In this document: piece after piece, positions 1 to 13,948 of the stretch
Position numbering within the stretch: position 1 is the stretch's first letter
Layout: each line of letters begins with the position of its first letter
Notes under the pieces: generated by a model
The model's database searches: none
What the model was told of the DNA's origin: nothing
The model's input: the letters and a program-made list of their open reading frames with translations, nothing else
Origin: Owenia fusiformis
Taxonomy: Eukaryota; Annelida; Polychaeta; Sabellida; Oweniidae
NCBI GenBank assembly: GCA_903813345.2
Contig: CAIIXF020000005.1
Span: 6,603,375-6,667,374 of the forward strand
DNA length: 64,000 nucleotides
Reading direction: 5' to 3'
Made by a program: the position numbers and the translations under genes

Positions 1-47
1 CTTGTGACGGTTGATAATTGCAAAAATAAAGCTGCATCAGCCACCTG
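1..47 (-). CDS. Possible internal coding exon cut by window start
   Basis: On the minus strand a pyrimidine-rich tract ending TTTCCTCCCACAG (about 62 to 48) is followed by an open frame that runs off the window: QVADAALFLQLSTVT. A second acceptor CAG three bases later (47-45) is also possible. Two of three frames stay open over this short length, so the coding potential is weak and rests mainly on the splice signal. No family recognised. It could belong to the same minus-strand gene as the exon at 4102-4177, but that exon's phase does not join directly to this frame, so at least one exon would have to lie between. Confidence 0.22.
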
Positions 48-421
48 CTGTGGGAGGAAATTACAAACAATGTTTGAATTTGTTAACATTGCACTTGTTG
101 CTATGGGATTTCATTTGGTTGCCATGGTAAAAGATGAGATGTAAATTGGTTGGACAGCTTACAAAAGAGCAATGAACAGAACATCTCTTTAATAGTTTCA
201 ACTTGTTGTCAGGTATCAAATATTTTACACTCCAGTCAGGTTACCCTGAGCTTAACTTTTCAGCTTGAGCGCTATCCTCTTATAAGGACTGATCATTTAT
301 TTCAAAGTTTGGTATTCAATCAGAGGGAATGATAGTTTCTCATTGATTTAGCAAGGCGAGGGAATATATAGAGTTTGATATAAAGTCAATCACTTGTAAA
401 CTAAATCTTGACCAAAAGAGT

Positions 422-475
422 TTGTTTGCTTGCTTTGTTTGTTTGTTTGTTTGCTTGCTTTGTTTGTTTGTTTAT
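422..475. repeat. TTTG/TTTGC microsatellite
   Basis: Runs of tttg broken by two ttgctttg interruptions. The short Cys/Phe-rich frame read through it is repeat-derived, not a gene. Confidence 0.85.
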
Positions 476-2084
476 GTGATTGCTTTATTTTGTGCAGACA
501 AAGTGATGTCACAATGGATAGATTATTCCCCATCCCTTAAAATCCCATTTCAACTTGAAGCACAGCATATGAGTATTCCATATTTGGCTCTGATTTCAAA
601 CCATCAGATCAAATATGCTCACCGTAAGGGCATTTCCTGATGAACTTATCTGGTACACTTATCCCGGACAATTGATTTCTCCAGATTAATCATATAAACT
701 AAAAAGCCAATATTTAGAAATGATGTTAGAGCATTCTAAGCCTCTGAGGTATTCCACCAATAAATCTTTCTACATTCCTACTTTGGGATTACTGTAATAT
801 TTACTGGACCCATAGCTTTAGGATTTACGTACCATGTAAACTTGTTTTATTTGGACATCCTGTCTCCACCAGGATTACGGGAGATAACACTCTACCATTC
901 CTAGGGATTAAGATCAAATTCTCCTTTATAAACTACTATGGTTTCAATATGGCTAGCTACTGATAACTTAATTAGGATTTCCCAGATTAATTGCTATTAA
1001 TTGGACAGACCTGATTCATGCTGACATCACAATAACAATTGATAAATTTATTCAGACATAGAAATACAAAGTTGAGAAGTTTTTGATTGCAGATATGGAG
1101 CACTGGCACCAATGGAAGTGGTCTCTACTGAGAGATCAATTTATATTGAAGGGGGAACTTCAAACACCGGATCACTTCAAGAAGTCAAACAACAATTCCA
1201 CCTAAAAACAATATACTTCAAACATCATAATCTAGAACAAAACAGTTATGAAATATTATGAGTGATAAAAATGCCGACAATATGTTTGATAAAAGATGCC
1301 GTTTTTAGTTTTCACCCAAAGATTTTCGGAACCTGACGTTAAATGTTAATCTTAGCCTGTCTCGCTAAAAAAACATAAAAAAATGTCAAAATTATCCTCA
1401 TTTTTCATTTTTCCAAATTCTGGTCTAAAAAACAAATTTTCAATTGGTGATTTCAAAATTCTTTTCTAGTTGTTGCTATATCGACCGAACATCTAAGACA
1501 AAGATTCACATTTCCTTCATAAGATGGCAAAAGTGCAAAAGAAAGTTTAACAAAAAGTTTGGGATTTGAAAAATTATAAAATGCTCTACCGTTAGCTTTA
1601 GATCAAATAATTTCAATATTACAGATTTTATCCAGAATGTTGCTCTCATGACTTTGAGCCTCATACACTATCAGTACAGACTAATTATGGGATATCAGAT
1701 TTTCTCTCACGTTCCCTATTTGTGATATACAATTGATTAGCTAATCAATTCCAAGAGAGTTTTTCGAATCTCATCTAAAAATCTTTAGTAATTATCTCGT
1801 GATTATGGTGAAATTACCAATTACACATGAAATTGAAAACAGTCTTTGTAAGAAGTATTCATTTGTAGAATACGATATATTAATTATATGGCATCTTTTG
1901 CAATCCCATGTGTGCTGGGAGATTTAATCATAATTGCACTTAATATTGCATTCTGGTGCAAATTGAGAATGATGAGGTGAATAAGAGAACCAGACAGGAT
2001 TTCATATTAATAGAAGTAGGTTATTAGAGTATATAAAGTCCATAGAAATATGAGTTACAAGTATAGCACGCCAGTAAGAGCTGA
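476..2084. other. AT-rich non-coding stretch
   Basis: No reading frame, splice pair or repeat stood out. Frames are short and interrupted on both strands. Confidence 0.5.
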
Positions 2085-2335
2085 CCAACAGAATTATGAG
2101 TTGGCTATTATATTAGCTTATTAGAAAAATGAGATGACCAATATAAGTAAGAATTGCCCAATAAGAGAAGAATGAATTGACCAAATAAAGAATGAGTTGA
2201 TCAATAGAAGAATGAGTTGACCAATATAAGTATGAGTTGCCCTATAGGAAAATGAGTTGACCAATGAAGGACTGAATGGAAGTATGAGTTGCCCTATAGA
2301 AGAATGAGTTACCTTATAACAAAAACAGTATGAGT
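2085..2335. repeat. Degenerate ~25-bp tandem repeat
   Basis: About nine imperfect units built on agaatgagttgaccaatata, with variants such as gtatgagttgccctatag. A-rich on the plus strand. Confidence 0.75.
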
Positions 2336-4101
2336 TAACAATAGAGGCAAGGACTCACCATCAAGCAAAGTATCAATTCAAAATAAGAGTTGACAGCTAA
2401 ATTGCAATAAAGAGTAAGTGAAGAGCAAATTGACCATTGGGATTTAATGTCAACAGAATGAACACTGAATTGCTTTGACAACTACTAAGGTACATGTACA
2501 TATTTAAAAGCCTATGACTGACATGGTTAGGCTGACATCACAATATAAGTATCTAATATTGCCCTATGGTAGATGAGCAAGTAATGGATCTAGATGAGAA
2601 ATTACATTGATAACACAGTCAGGGAGGGGAAAAGCATTTTTCTGCCTGGCTTTTTGTGTCTTTTATTTACACTTTAAATCACACTTGAGAAATGTATTTC
2701 AGACTGGTCAAAATGTTGAAGTCATTGCATTGCTGACAAAAACATCGCTCGCAAATTGTTCCTACACTTTGAAATACTCTCGATAATTTTTTCTCACATT
2801 GTAAACGAACACATCTCAAGGAATTATAAAAATAGAATCTTCTTTATTTTCTTCTTTAGCTTTCACAGAAATTAATATGAAGTAATGATCAAATCACCAT
2901 TCTGTAAAACTACAATGCTCGGTGCTTGTCTAAACCTGACATCAATAACAACAACCTGACATCAAGGAAGTTCTGTTATGTGGGGCTCAAAAGAGAGCAA
3001 AAGCTACTAAGGTCTTAATGAAGAGATATCAAGAGATGAAAAAGAAAGTAATTGGTTGTCAGCATCTTCAATCCACAAGATAGACATTAGGGTGAACTCC
3101 ATCCCTCAGGTGACAACCTTTGATATAACCTTAATGTAGACTTAGCTCATCAATCAAAATAAGAATTCATTACTATTGTAATGCTTTTGTATGTGTTGGA
3201 ATGATTGCTATTACTGAAATGAAAACAGAGTTCAATTGATTGCCTGTCCTGAAGATGGTATTCCACAAAATCCCACCGCTGTCACCAACGTTTGGCAGCC
3301 AAGCTCTTGAGATGTGACCCAAACTATCAATAGTCAATATGGCTATGTTGTAGTATACGTGTGGATAAGGGTTCATTTCGTGCCTTTAGATACAGCAAAC
3401 TTATTGTGAATTTCACTTAAACACGAGATTAGAAATGTTTATTTAAATTATCTGAATAAAATGGCGGATTGTTTTATCATAAGGGTTGAATTAAGTCCCA
3501 TCAAGGATCTGTCCAGTCACTTATGTAGTCCCCATGTTAGGCAAACATTACATATCTTATAAGATTCCTTCTCAATAAAATCTAAATGTTTTCATATATT
3601 TTCTCAAAATTAACAGTTAAAATGAAAGCAAATATTTGATAAAATAGAGGAATGAAATGAATTCAGATTTATTAAAAGGTATGAAGATTTTACAAAATTG
3701 TCATTTTTGAGAAAAACATTAAAATATTCAAGATACAGTACACATAATGTTATGTATAACAATGACCAACAACTATTATTCCATGTAAGAAATGTGATTT
3801 AAAAATTCTGCATTTCAACAATAGCATAAAAAATCAACATCTCCCAAATTCTGATTTTCCATTTTTACATGTTCCCTCTGGTAAGGATAAAATGCACGAT
3901 ACTGAAATTCAGATAATATGGCTCAATTCTCTTCATTTAATGATCCCCTCTTGTATTTATGAATCAGAATAAAACAATAAAAAATAAACATTTTATGTTC
4001 AGTAAAAATGACAATTAATACATAATAAACATGCCAAGAGAACACCTCTTTACATGGAACAGTCACACTTTTTTTAATTGTTTTCCAGAATATTCACTTA
4101 C
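2336..4101. other. Non-coding stretch, with a slightly GC-richer island at 3170-3380
   Basis: Mostly AT-rich. The 3170-3380 part has a balanced composition and a 67-codon minus-strand frame, but its flanking acceptor does not match the phase of the exon at 4102-4177, so no CDS is called. Confidence 0.4.
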
Positions 4102-4177
4102 CTAAAGCACGTGCTATGTGACAAAGGAGGGTACAGGCTCCCAGAAGTACTAAGTAGTACCCACACATTCTTTACCC
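4102..4177 (-). CDS. Candidate first coding exon encoding a signal peptide
   Basis: On the minus strand an acceptor TTGTGTTTTTCAG ends at 4178. It is followed by GGG, an in-frame TAA, AGA and ATG (4168-4166), and 22 codons: MCGYYLVLLGACTLLCHIAR followed by Ala-Leu. The exon closes with G|GTAAGTG, a near-ideal donor, in phase 1. The short N-region, hydrophobic core and Ala-Arg-Ala near the end look like a secretory signal peptide with cleavage at or just after ARA. The in-frame stop just before the ATG supports this start. Following exons would lie at lower coordinates or outside the window; no phase-compatible partner was found. The protein family is unknown. A chance coincidence of splice sites and a hydrophobic frame remains possible. 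Confidence 0.38.
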
Positions 4178-7100
4178 CTGAAAAACACAATTACAGCCAT
4201 TCAATACATGAAAAATAAAAACAAAATGAACATTCATAATTTGACATTAATAAAATAGGATTAATGTACAGTTATATTTTATCCCAAAATTCTACTTTGT
4301 GGTTTAGCCTAATCACTTTCCCAAGCCACCATCACATCATAAACCATGTTCTAATGATTTGTGGTCTTTCGTCCAATAAATTATTAATTCTAGACATAAA
4401 TATAGATGTTGAATTACTATTTTTTTCACCACGGAAACAGTGTTAGATGCCAATAAACAATTTAGATGAAGACGGTCACAAATATGAACTTTTTTAAAAA
4501 TTCTGATCTGTTGTGATATCATCAGTCATCCTAAAAATAGGCAATCAATCTATTATCATGTTATTTAAAAAAGAAATTGCCAGAATAATGTCGCTACTAT
4601 GGTAGCTTACTAAATGGTATTTTCAAGGCTATTAATACACCTATGGCCCCTTGGAATTCAGTTGTGTTTTGGTAAATGGGAAATATGATCTTGTTAAAAG
4701 CGAGCTCAGGTGTGTGGAGGTTTCTTCATTCACTAACACTTCCCTTTAGAATTCTTACACCCAAAAGAAAAAAATTCCTATTATAAGATAATTAGACATC
4801 TCATATAATTTGAAAAACTCGTCTCATATTGACTTCTAATTTCTCACATAGAAATCCCCTGGTTCCTTCAACAGCTAATCTAACAAAGCGGAAGAAACGT
4901 AACATTTTTACATTTTGGTAAGAGTTAAAAGATAGTCGGCAGAGTTGGTGAGTATCTCTGAATGTATTCAGGTGTTATTGTAGCTATCTGTGGCCTGACT
5001 ACATAGTCTTGTCAATTGATAAAGCTCCCGCTAACTCTCTTTCTAATACGCACTTTCATAGCTGAATCAAAACAGGCAAGAGAGACCTCCGACACATGGC
5101 TAAGGACTAATTATGTTTTTTCCTCTTTTTTACTCCACACGAGTGTAAAATGCCGCCATATTACGCTTCAACATTTTTTTGCTGTTCCATTTCATTTCTG
5201 AAATCCTGAAACTTTTTGAATAGTCACAATATACATGGGACAAAATATGTTGAGCTGATAGTGTATCAATATACACAAAGATAAAGCTAAACATGTGAAT
5301 ACAGTTGCAACACAAAATGATATCTATAAACATGTACTGTCCTAGGTTAACTAAAAAAGTGTCTATGAATTTGAGAATGAAAACCAAAAGTTTCAGCTAC
5401 AGAGGCTAGAGGGAAAACTCTTAAGTTTCAAAAAAATAATTGTCATTTCTAGCCTATTTTAATGACATTATCATTGTACCGAATAAACATGAGTATCATT
5501 GTCCCAAAACAGATTCAAATATAATGTGCCCAGAAAATCAATTCATTAGTCATAAGTATAGATAACATGCCTATAATGATATGCTTCACCAGAATGCTAA
5601 CTCAATAGTCCGTGTCAGCTACAGTTCAGGCAATTTCAAGGAGATTCTTCACTCTATAGGGAGTAATTCTTCTTAATTTACTTGTTTTTAGCTTATAAAG
5701 TTCATCAATATAAACATCCTGAGAATTTTAGCAATATTTTAGTCATATTCAAAGGAAAGTTAGATGTCTAACAATATGTTAGAATGCCTAACATTATTTT
5801 GCTTAAGGTAGGCAAAATGGAATGAATTTGTGACCAGTTTATAAGTTAATAACCCTGATTATTCATTATACTCTGCCCGCCTTAATGATATTACGTGATT
5901 TTCAACATTGACATAGCTCCTGATAATGTCACAAATCTGCAGACATGCATTGTGCCATTCTTAGTTTTGCCTAGTAAAAGAAAAATGAGGGGTTTGATTA
6001 GATATGGCGTACTCTCCGTGTCTTGACAAAACATTTCACTTTCCTATTCGTAAATCTTCAGCAAAAACCTAGTTTATGAGCATTTTAATATTACCCATCT
6101 CTTATTCACTAAGGTATGTATTCTCTCCATAACCGATTTCTATCATCTGGAATATACCTTGAGTAGAGCTACGTGACCAAGTTACGGTGACCATGTTTCT
6201 GTGTAGGTCAGTACCAAGCAAATATAAGAATTATCACTGTTATCAGCGGAGCATATTGATTGAGGAATCCATTTACAGTTCTTAGACATATCCATGTATT
6301 CAACTAGCAATTAAGAAATCTTGTATTTTTCTACGATTTTTCTATAACTGATGTTACACAATACTTACTTACCATTTCAATGAATAAAAATAGAAGGCAT
6401 CTAATTTTATATTGATTATCTTTAATTTTGAATCAGTCATAATTTAATTCAAGATCCATCTCCATGACCCATGGTATCAATACTAATGTGATTTAGAAAA
6501 ATCTTTGATCTGATGAAAACAAAATTAAATCTAAAAACTGACTAGATTTAGATCATTTTCAGATAAACTGAGTGATTGAGCTAAGAATTATTATGATCCG
6601 TTGAGGACTTTTTACTTAAGACAGATAAAAAAGTCTGGACTACATTTATTTAGCAACTTGTTCAATTTAAAACTACATATTCCTAGAATTTCTAATTTTC
6701 TACTATTTGTCACCAGGATGTTTATGTGACTTTTATTGTGACATGTCCAGGTTGTAAATATTCTGACAAAATCAAACGCATCTTCAGGCAGAAATAGGAA
6801 GTTTTACGACTTAGTTGTACTACATTCCATTTACTATACACATGTATAAGGTTAAAAAATCTATGTGGTTAAATTGTCACATTTTTAGGTTTTGTTAAAC
6901 AACGGGAAGTGATTCAATATATTCCTTAAGTACAATATTTTAGAAATGCAAACATTTTTATTTGAAATCCATCATTCAATCACTGTTCATATTTTCCTCA
7001 TATCTCAAAGTGAAATAAGGATGATATCCACCCCTCGTAACACTACATCTTCTCACTGACATTACAACAGATCTGGGAATAGAGAGAGGCTATTTTTCAG

Positions 7101-10100
7101 AAGTATAATCAATGCTACAATTGATATCTCCTAAAACATTAAACAGACAATGTTTCAGATTAGAAAATAATTCAGTTTGGATTACTGTAAATCTGCATTT
7201 GTTTACAGCAATTTTTTAACCATCAACTCAAATCTACCAGTTTTGTTATGAAGCTAAATGGAGCAAGTTATTGTTGAATTATGGGCCATGTGCTACCTAC
7301 TCTTATTGTCACTTCTGAACATTACAGATAATTTAACTGCGCATAAAGGTAGCAATTATCATGAAGTAATTCTACAAATTCAATTAGTATCTGGCTACTG
7401 TACAATGTACCCATCAACCTTCTTCAGAAAAAAACACAAAATTTCAATTGTTATTCTTTTGTCTTGGAATGGTAGTGCCAAAATTGTTAGCTTTCCAGTC
7501 TTGTACTAAGACTATGGTTTTCATTCCCCACTATTTCTCCATTTGTTACACGAGAAAAGAATGACACTGGAGTCAGGGTGTTACAACAAGGGCTTGTTAC
7601 AAGACTTCACTTTCATTTTTTTCATAAAAGAACAACGTTTGTTCAGTTCTATACCATTTAGGATCAATTGCCATTAAAATCATAACATCGATCAGATGAC
7701 ACAGTAAACACTTCAATGCTATTTTACCCATCACTCTCAAGCTATAAGGATCAATACCATTTAAAACATTTATTTAACTAACAGACATTTATTATCCCTA
7801 CATCCATATGAATTTACACAAAGAAATCTCTGGAGCAAGATACAAAGGTAAACGCCTTGATCCAGCTATGTTAATATTCCACAAGCAAGAGTTAACCGAC
7901 ATTTCCATTTATTGTATATTCAAATGTTACTCTTAGTGCTTTCTGATAGATGATTCTTTTTTCAATCCCTATTGATTCATACAAATAATCTTTTCATATT
8001 AAGGTAGAAAAGAACAATGAATCGATCTCAAATTAATTTGGTGTTTTTAAAAATAATGTACTTTACCAATGATTGATGGCTGTCTTGACTATTACGTCAC
8101 TATTATGTCACAATGACTTGTATCACTATTATGTCACAATAACTGTGTGACAACGAAGAAACAAATATGTTTCAGTCCTACAAGTTCCAAAGACAGCATA
8201 TTTGGCAGCTTCTCTCTAACTAAATTCAGAAATACCATATTTTACAAACTTAAGTGCTTGATAATAACTTCTACAAACTAGCTTTAGATTTGTATAACTT
8301 TTCTTTTATACTACTCATAAAGAAATCTGTATCAAGAAAGAAACTGTATCTGATTTTTTTGTTCTTATACATCAATTAACAAAAACAAAGCAGAAAACGA
8401 TAACCCAAAGATATTCTTAGATGTTCCAAGCCTTGTAAGCCCTGACAGCATAAACACAGGTCTACAGCAAAGTTTACAAAACAAAAATCAAACATCCTCA
8501 CTTTAACATCACTCAAATTCTACATTAAATAGATGTAACTATCAGGTTTGACAGTTCTGCTTTAGAGGAAAGCTGAAAAACTGTTAAACGAAGAAATAAT
8601 GAACTCTGTGCCTCGGATACATCTTCATACACTAAAAAATTACCATATGAATGCTCAAATATCAATGAATATCATAGCCTATTCATAGGTCCTCCTTTCA
8701 ATATAAATCAATACTGAGATACCAAAAGGGTATAGTACACCAAAATATCTTAAAAATACAGATAGAATGTCTTTAATGGTAAACTTACCTGTAAAATTGA
8801 ACTGCTTATCTTCGTTAGTAAACTTAAGAGTAATTAAAATCCATTTAGCCAGGTTTATAAGTCTCCACACATGTGCAATGTACTAGGATGATCCAAATGT
8901 CAAATATGTCTAATGTACACACATTTTTAATCCCTTCCTTTCCATCAGCCAACATCAACAATAACTATCCTAAGTCCAAAATGATGTAGATTTCAAAACA
9001 CTGGTGTGATCCAACTGATTTAACCATCCTTTAGTTATAAACTAGCACATTTCACATGGTGTCTTAACTTCAAAATAACACTAATAACAGCCAAAACAGT
9101 GCAAATTGATGAAAATTAGTGAATTAGAGATATACCCATGTGAAGCTTCAGCTGAATAGTTAAGTCTAATGCTGAGACAGTAAGGCTATCTTCTGCTAGA
9201 TAAAGCTCTGTCCAATCAAGTTGAAGTCTCTGTGTTTATCTACCTCAAACCTGTATATCCACAGCCGAATCTTATTCCCTCTTTCAGATAGAATAACACC
9301 ACGATCCTGCTGGGTTTTCACTCCCCAATAGACATCCCAATATAAAATACGCAAAATAACTTTTAAGGGTTGGAGCAGAAATATGTCACTCTCAACATGG
9401 TTCCACTTTTTGTTCATTAGCAAAATTCCAATTATGGGTCCTGATTCCCCGGCAACTTTACCGTTCTTGTGTTATTGTAGTACAAAGGTTTGTTGAATTT
9501 TGCGTTATAATCAATCACTCTATACTTTCTTTCAATCTCTGCTAACTCAAAGTCCGGCTGATGTATTAGATAATATAAATCAGTCTTAGTGATTTTTCGC
9601 TCATTTTCTTGCCATTAATGTTAAAACATTTCCCTTAGCTAACAGTGTAATAAATGCACATAGCAATCCGCTTGGCATTCAATGATAGTTTTACAACTCC
9701 CCCTAAATGTTAGTTCTAGCTTACTGTGTCGACTCAATATCTTATACAGAGCTAACAAGGTTTGTTTGAGATGCGTGCCGAGTGCTCAAAGAAAACCAAC
9801 CAAAATCTGAAAAGGACTCTGTCTCATTTTTCCTCAATACGAGTCCACATTTCTTCTAGATCAAATAACATTCACAATCAAGTCAAATTATTGCTCTATT
9901 CTCCTGCAACGCTCACAAATAAAAGAATACCAAATTCAAATAATGTATCCTCATAGTTCGTACTCAAAGCCAATAGAACGTGGATGGAATTAAAATAAAA
10001 AAATCCTGAGGTTTCAACTTTATGGAAACGAAGTCATATTTAATATATTGAAAGTTAGGGAGAGCTACATGTACTATTTATAAATTATTTTTAGTTTGTA

Positions 10101-10214
10101 CCTTTGTTTTGAAAATATGCATTGTGCTATTCAGAGATAATGTTTCAAAAAGATATAATAATTCAATTTAACTACACTAAAATCTGTGTATATATTTTCT
10201 TGGCAAAAATGTTC
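4178..10214. other. Long AT-rich non-coding stretch
   Basis: No convincing exon, RNA gene or element. The only local structure seen is a short duplication of cactattatgtcacaat around 8093-8148. Small frames (for example 7258-7509) have no splice support or recognisable motif. Confidence 0.5.
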
Positions 10215-10365
10215 AATGTTGGTAGATGTTCACTACAGAGAGGGTACTTTATGCAGAAATCAGTAGAGTATGCGTGGAGGAAGAGTGTCTACTAGAGAGA
10301 GGTGTTCACTAGAAACAGGTGTTCACTAGAGATAGGTGTTCACTAAGACAGGTTTTACTATAGTG
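10215..10365. repeat. 'gtgttcactagag' repeat block, inverted relative to 11466-11652
   Basis: Several ~20-bp units of aggtgttcactagagata type. The block aligns in reverse complement with 11466-11590, including the linked segment cagtagagtatgcgtg, so the two are arms of one inverted pair about 1.1 kb apart. Confidence 0.7.
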
Positions 10366-11465
10366 TATACTATATTTGAGTTCTAACTTGTAAAATGATT
10401 TACACACTAATAATTAGAATTGTTATTTGTTAATTGTTTGATAAAAAAGGGCTGAGAATGAAATCACAGGATCTTGTAGCACCTTATATGGTATTGTTTG
10501 TATAGATTACTTCTTATAGGGCCTATCATAGTGCTCATCTCATATCATAGTGCTACATGTCTCTGTGAATGAAATAAACGAATCCAAAGATTTGCTTGAA
10601 TGATTTCAATCACTGTTCTTCATTTTCATAGGGCGGGGGCTTAGGATTTGTGCTCCATCCTACAACTTCGATCTGATACCAGGTTCAGCTTATAATGTTC
10701 AACCACCCCTCCCCCCAATATGGCAATAATATTACTTTGATTTTAGTATCTAGGCCTGTCACACCTCCAAATAATTGTATTTTATTTCTGGCTGAAAATG
10801 AATGATATATATTTAGACATGTAGTGGATATGTTTTCTATTTCTTATATAAAAAATAATTGTCAAAACTTGAATAAATTAAATAACCTCGATGTCACTGA
10901 AAAGAGAACAATTACACTTCATTTTTAATAAATCAATTCAAAATCAGTACCCACCTGCTCATCAAGAAAATGAAGAGAGGGATTTGGAACCTTCCATTAT
11001 TGGGGAGAATAAAGTTTAATCTAAATCTATTCTTTGCTTCTCCCGATAAGAAATGTCACACAATACGCTCCAGAATCAATAAAAACCTTGTAAAAGGGGA
11101 TGTAATGGTATATTATATGCCTAATAACCGTGTAGCTGATAAAAGCGTGGCGTTAAATTTTTATCACCCCTTTGGTATAATTTAGACTAGCGCGCTCTCT
11201 ATTTTAGAGGTAAGAAAGTAAAGTAAAAACTTTGAAAGTTTCTAAAACTTTTCAGATTTTCTTTTTCTTGTTATTCACTTGTTTGATAACTGTTCAATGA
11301 AAAGCTTTGACATGTCAGAGTTCTTTTTTTCTTTCATTGCACCACAAGTGCCAGAGTCTAATTTACATTGAAGATGAACCTCTATAAAACCAAAATCAAA
11401 TTATTGGAAATGGAAATGGAAAGGACACTCAACAAAATGGCTAGTATTGGGAGATAATAGAATAG
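10366..11465. other. Spacer between inverted repeat arms
   Basis: AT-rich, including a short poly-C stretch near 10710. No coding signal recognised. Confidence 0.45.
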
Positions 11466-11652
11466 AGTAAAACGTGTCTTAGTGAACACCTCTCTCTAGT
11501 GAACACTTGTGTCTAATGAACACCTTTTCCCAACACATACTCCATTGACTTCTGTATAGCATTGTCTCTCTGTAGTGAACACCTACCTATCACCTATACA
11601 GTGAACACATTTTGTGGCTCGTCAGGTGTTCACTGTACAAAGGTTTCACTGT
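11466..11652. repeat. Inverted partner repeat with a Tc1/mariner-like end
   Basis: Units of agtgaacacctctctct, ending in gtgttcactgtacaaaggtttcactg followed by TA at 11651. This looks like a terminal repeat beside a TA target, typical of Tc1/mariner-type short elements. The other terminus was not cleanly identified. Confidence 0.5.
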
Positions 11653-13887
11653 ACATCTGATATGAAACAAGAATGCCATTGTGTATAAAAGTTTAATAGT
11701 CATATTTGAAGCACCCCACCCCAATAAATGTAAGGTTGATGCCCGTCTTTTCTTACTTTGGACATTTTTAGCGAATTGGATAATTTGCATAATAAAATGG
11801 AAAAAACGCAAATCAACCCTGACATATATTGGAATTGGGTAGAGCTTCCGTGTGGAATCAGTGATGGTTGAAAAGATAAATGGTTTATTTGCAGCAAATC
11901 AACAGAGAAGCATGGAAGGGAAGTGGACCAAAGAAGTGGACCAAAGCAATGTACAAGTAGCTTACAGTATCTTAATTAAATACCTGTACATGTAGGTAAG
12001 GGTAGAGTCCAAATGTTTAAAAAAAACTAATTAAACTAAATACATTTCAAATTCATTTTGCTATGGTTACACTGCTCCTGACTCCCTCATATATTTCATA
12101 TAATGCAATTTGAAAATATTCATTTGCCTTTCACTTGTTATTTCTCACTAATGGCTATCTCATTTACCCCCCCCCTCCCCACAATGAAACTGTTACTCCA
12201 CAAATGCTGACATTTGGATATCATTACTCATAAAATTTTTAATTTGGAGATTTCTCAATATCCTGATTACAATGTAGTACCCCATCCTCATTTGATAGTG
12301 GTATGATCTTCATCCTAGATATAATTCATTGATTATTCTATTACTTGAGAATTAGCTTGGTGTTTCATTCAAAAAAAAATACAATGTTATGATTTAGCCT
12401 ATAGACCTATTGAATATATTCTAGGGGGAGGTCAAAAATTTGATGCAAAAGAAGTTTTTTCCCAGCTCCAGTCTATTACTACTTTAGAGATAATCACCAG
12501 CTCACATTGACAAAAGCCAGATGAAAATGAAGCTATACCTACTTGACAATATCCCATACATACACTATATTTTTTAGGTGAAATGCTCAGCTGAGATGCA
12601 CCTAAAGTGTGTAAGAGCCTGGGGTAAGAGTCCTAAAGATTTATGACTACTTGAGAATCGCTAGGTAAGACTCTTATACTAGTCATCGCAAAAGAAGAAT
12701 AACTTTGCTTCTCTACTCGCCTGATATTAGAAGAAAAATGAGTCTCATTGAAACTTCTTCCAAGATAGGAAGTCTAGGACCTCATAAGTGCAGGATGAGA
12801 CTATTTGGGAAGGGGATATGTGGTTATCTTTATTTTAAGGATATATATCTGTTGAAGTACTGTGCTGCTATATTTTTCACCCGGAATATAATTTATCGAG
12901 GAGGGCAGCTGAGGTACCCTACAGGGGGAATTTCACAATTTAAGTTGTTAAAGGTACTAATTTTGGCGGAGAGTGGTGTAGTACTATTAACTAGACACCT
13001 CATATTTTGTGTAATTAATTTCAATTGATGCTATATACCTTAATAAATAAAGATGTCTTCATATGTTGAGAGAGCAATTTATTATCATTCAGAATTGTGT
13101 AGCAACAATTGAGAACAACTTAGAAATATCATGGTAAACCTTGAATTCTTGAAGTGAGTGAAGTCATACAATTTATTGGTCTTTATATTTTCATGTTCAG
13201 TTGAAAATAATTGGATACGCCTACTTTTATACTAAATTGTATTTGTGGATGGATTTTTTATCGTCTAACCTCCGAAGATTATTGAGATACCTGTTCATGC
13301 AATTCCTTGTCATTATCAGTTGCATTGATCATGAGAATCATAGTTATGAAGGAAAGAAAGGCACCACTTCAAATGGGAGATCTGTTTAAGCAGACTTCAC
13401 CCTCGGGAGACGTGCACTTCCCCTTACAGCTGATGCCGCACCCACCCCCTGGGCCCCTACTCCATCATGACCCTACCCCACTTAATAGCTACTCCTTAAA
13501 CCAAGTTGTTTATCACAATGAACTTATAAAGGAAATGTTGTTTGTAATTCTCAACTCTCTTCAGGGCTTCCTACTACTTATTTCTGAAGTATCATCAACT
13601 TAACATAGTTCATAATTTAAAAATTAAAGTAAGCAGAACCTTTGAAGGTTTTAATTGCCATAGTAAAAGTGTGATAAATGAGCAATAAAACATCTTCTGA
13701 GATAAGTACACTTACATATTTAGCTCTAATTGAGTTATAGCATCACTTGCTATTCTAGTATTCTAATTGCATTTAGTTTTGTTCTGCAATCTGAGAATGA
13801 AATGATGTAAGAATACACTCAAAGGAATATGCCAGTTTTATTCTGACACCCTGTGTGGTTAGACAAAGCAGTTCTGTAAATCAGTTT
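11653..13887. other. Non-coding stretch with poly-C tract and a Pro-rich frame
   Basis: A C-run lies at about 12168-12180. A GC-richer patch at 13390-13490 reads as a Pro/His-rich frame within a 98-codon ORF (13307-13603), but has no splice support or known motif. Otherwise AT-rich. Confidence 0.4.
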
Positions 13888-13948
13888 GCTGGGTGGCGGG
13901 CAGTCTGCTGAATGGGTGGGTGGGCAGTCTGCTGGGTGGGTGGGTGTA
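13888..13948. repeat. Short G-rich minisatellite
   Basis: Two to three copies of gggcagtctgctg followed by gtgggtgggt. Confidence 0.7.

Noticed and set aside
3173-3376. 67-codon minus-strand frame in a GC-richer island, considered as an exon of the gene starting at 4177
   Set aside because: The best acceptor before it leaves a phase that does not match the phase-1 donor at 4102, no clear donor follows, and no family motif is visible.
13307-13603. 98-codon frame with Pro/His-rich segment
   Set aside because: No splice or start support and no recognisable domain; composition explained by a local C-rich patch.
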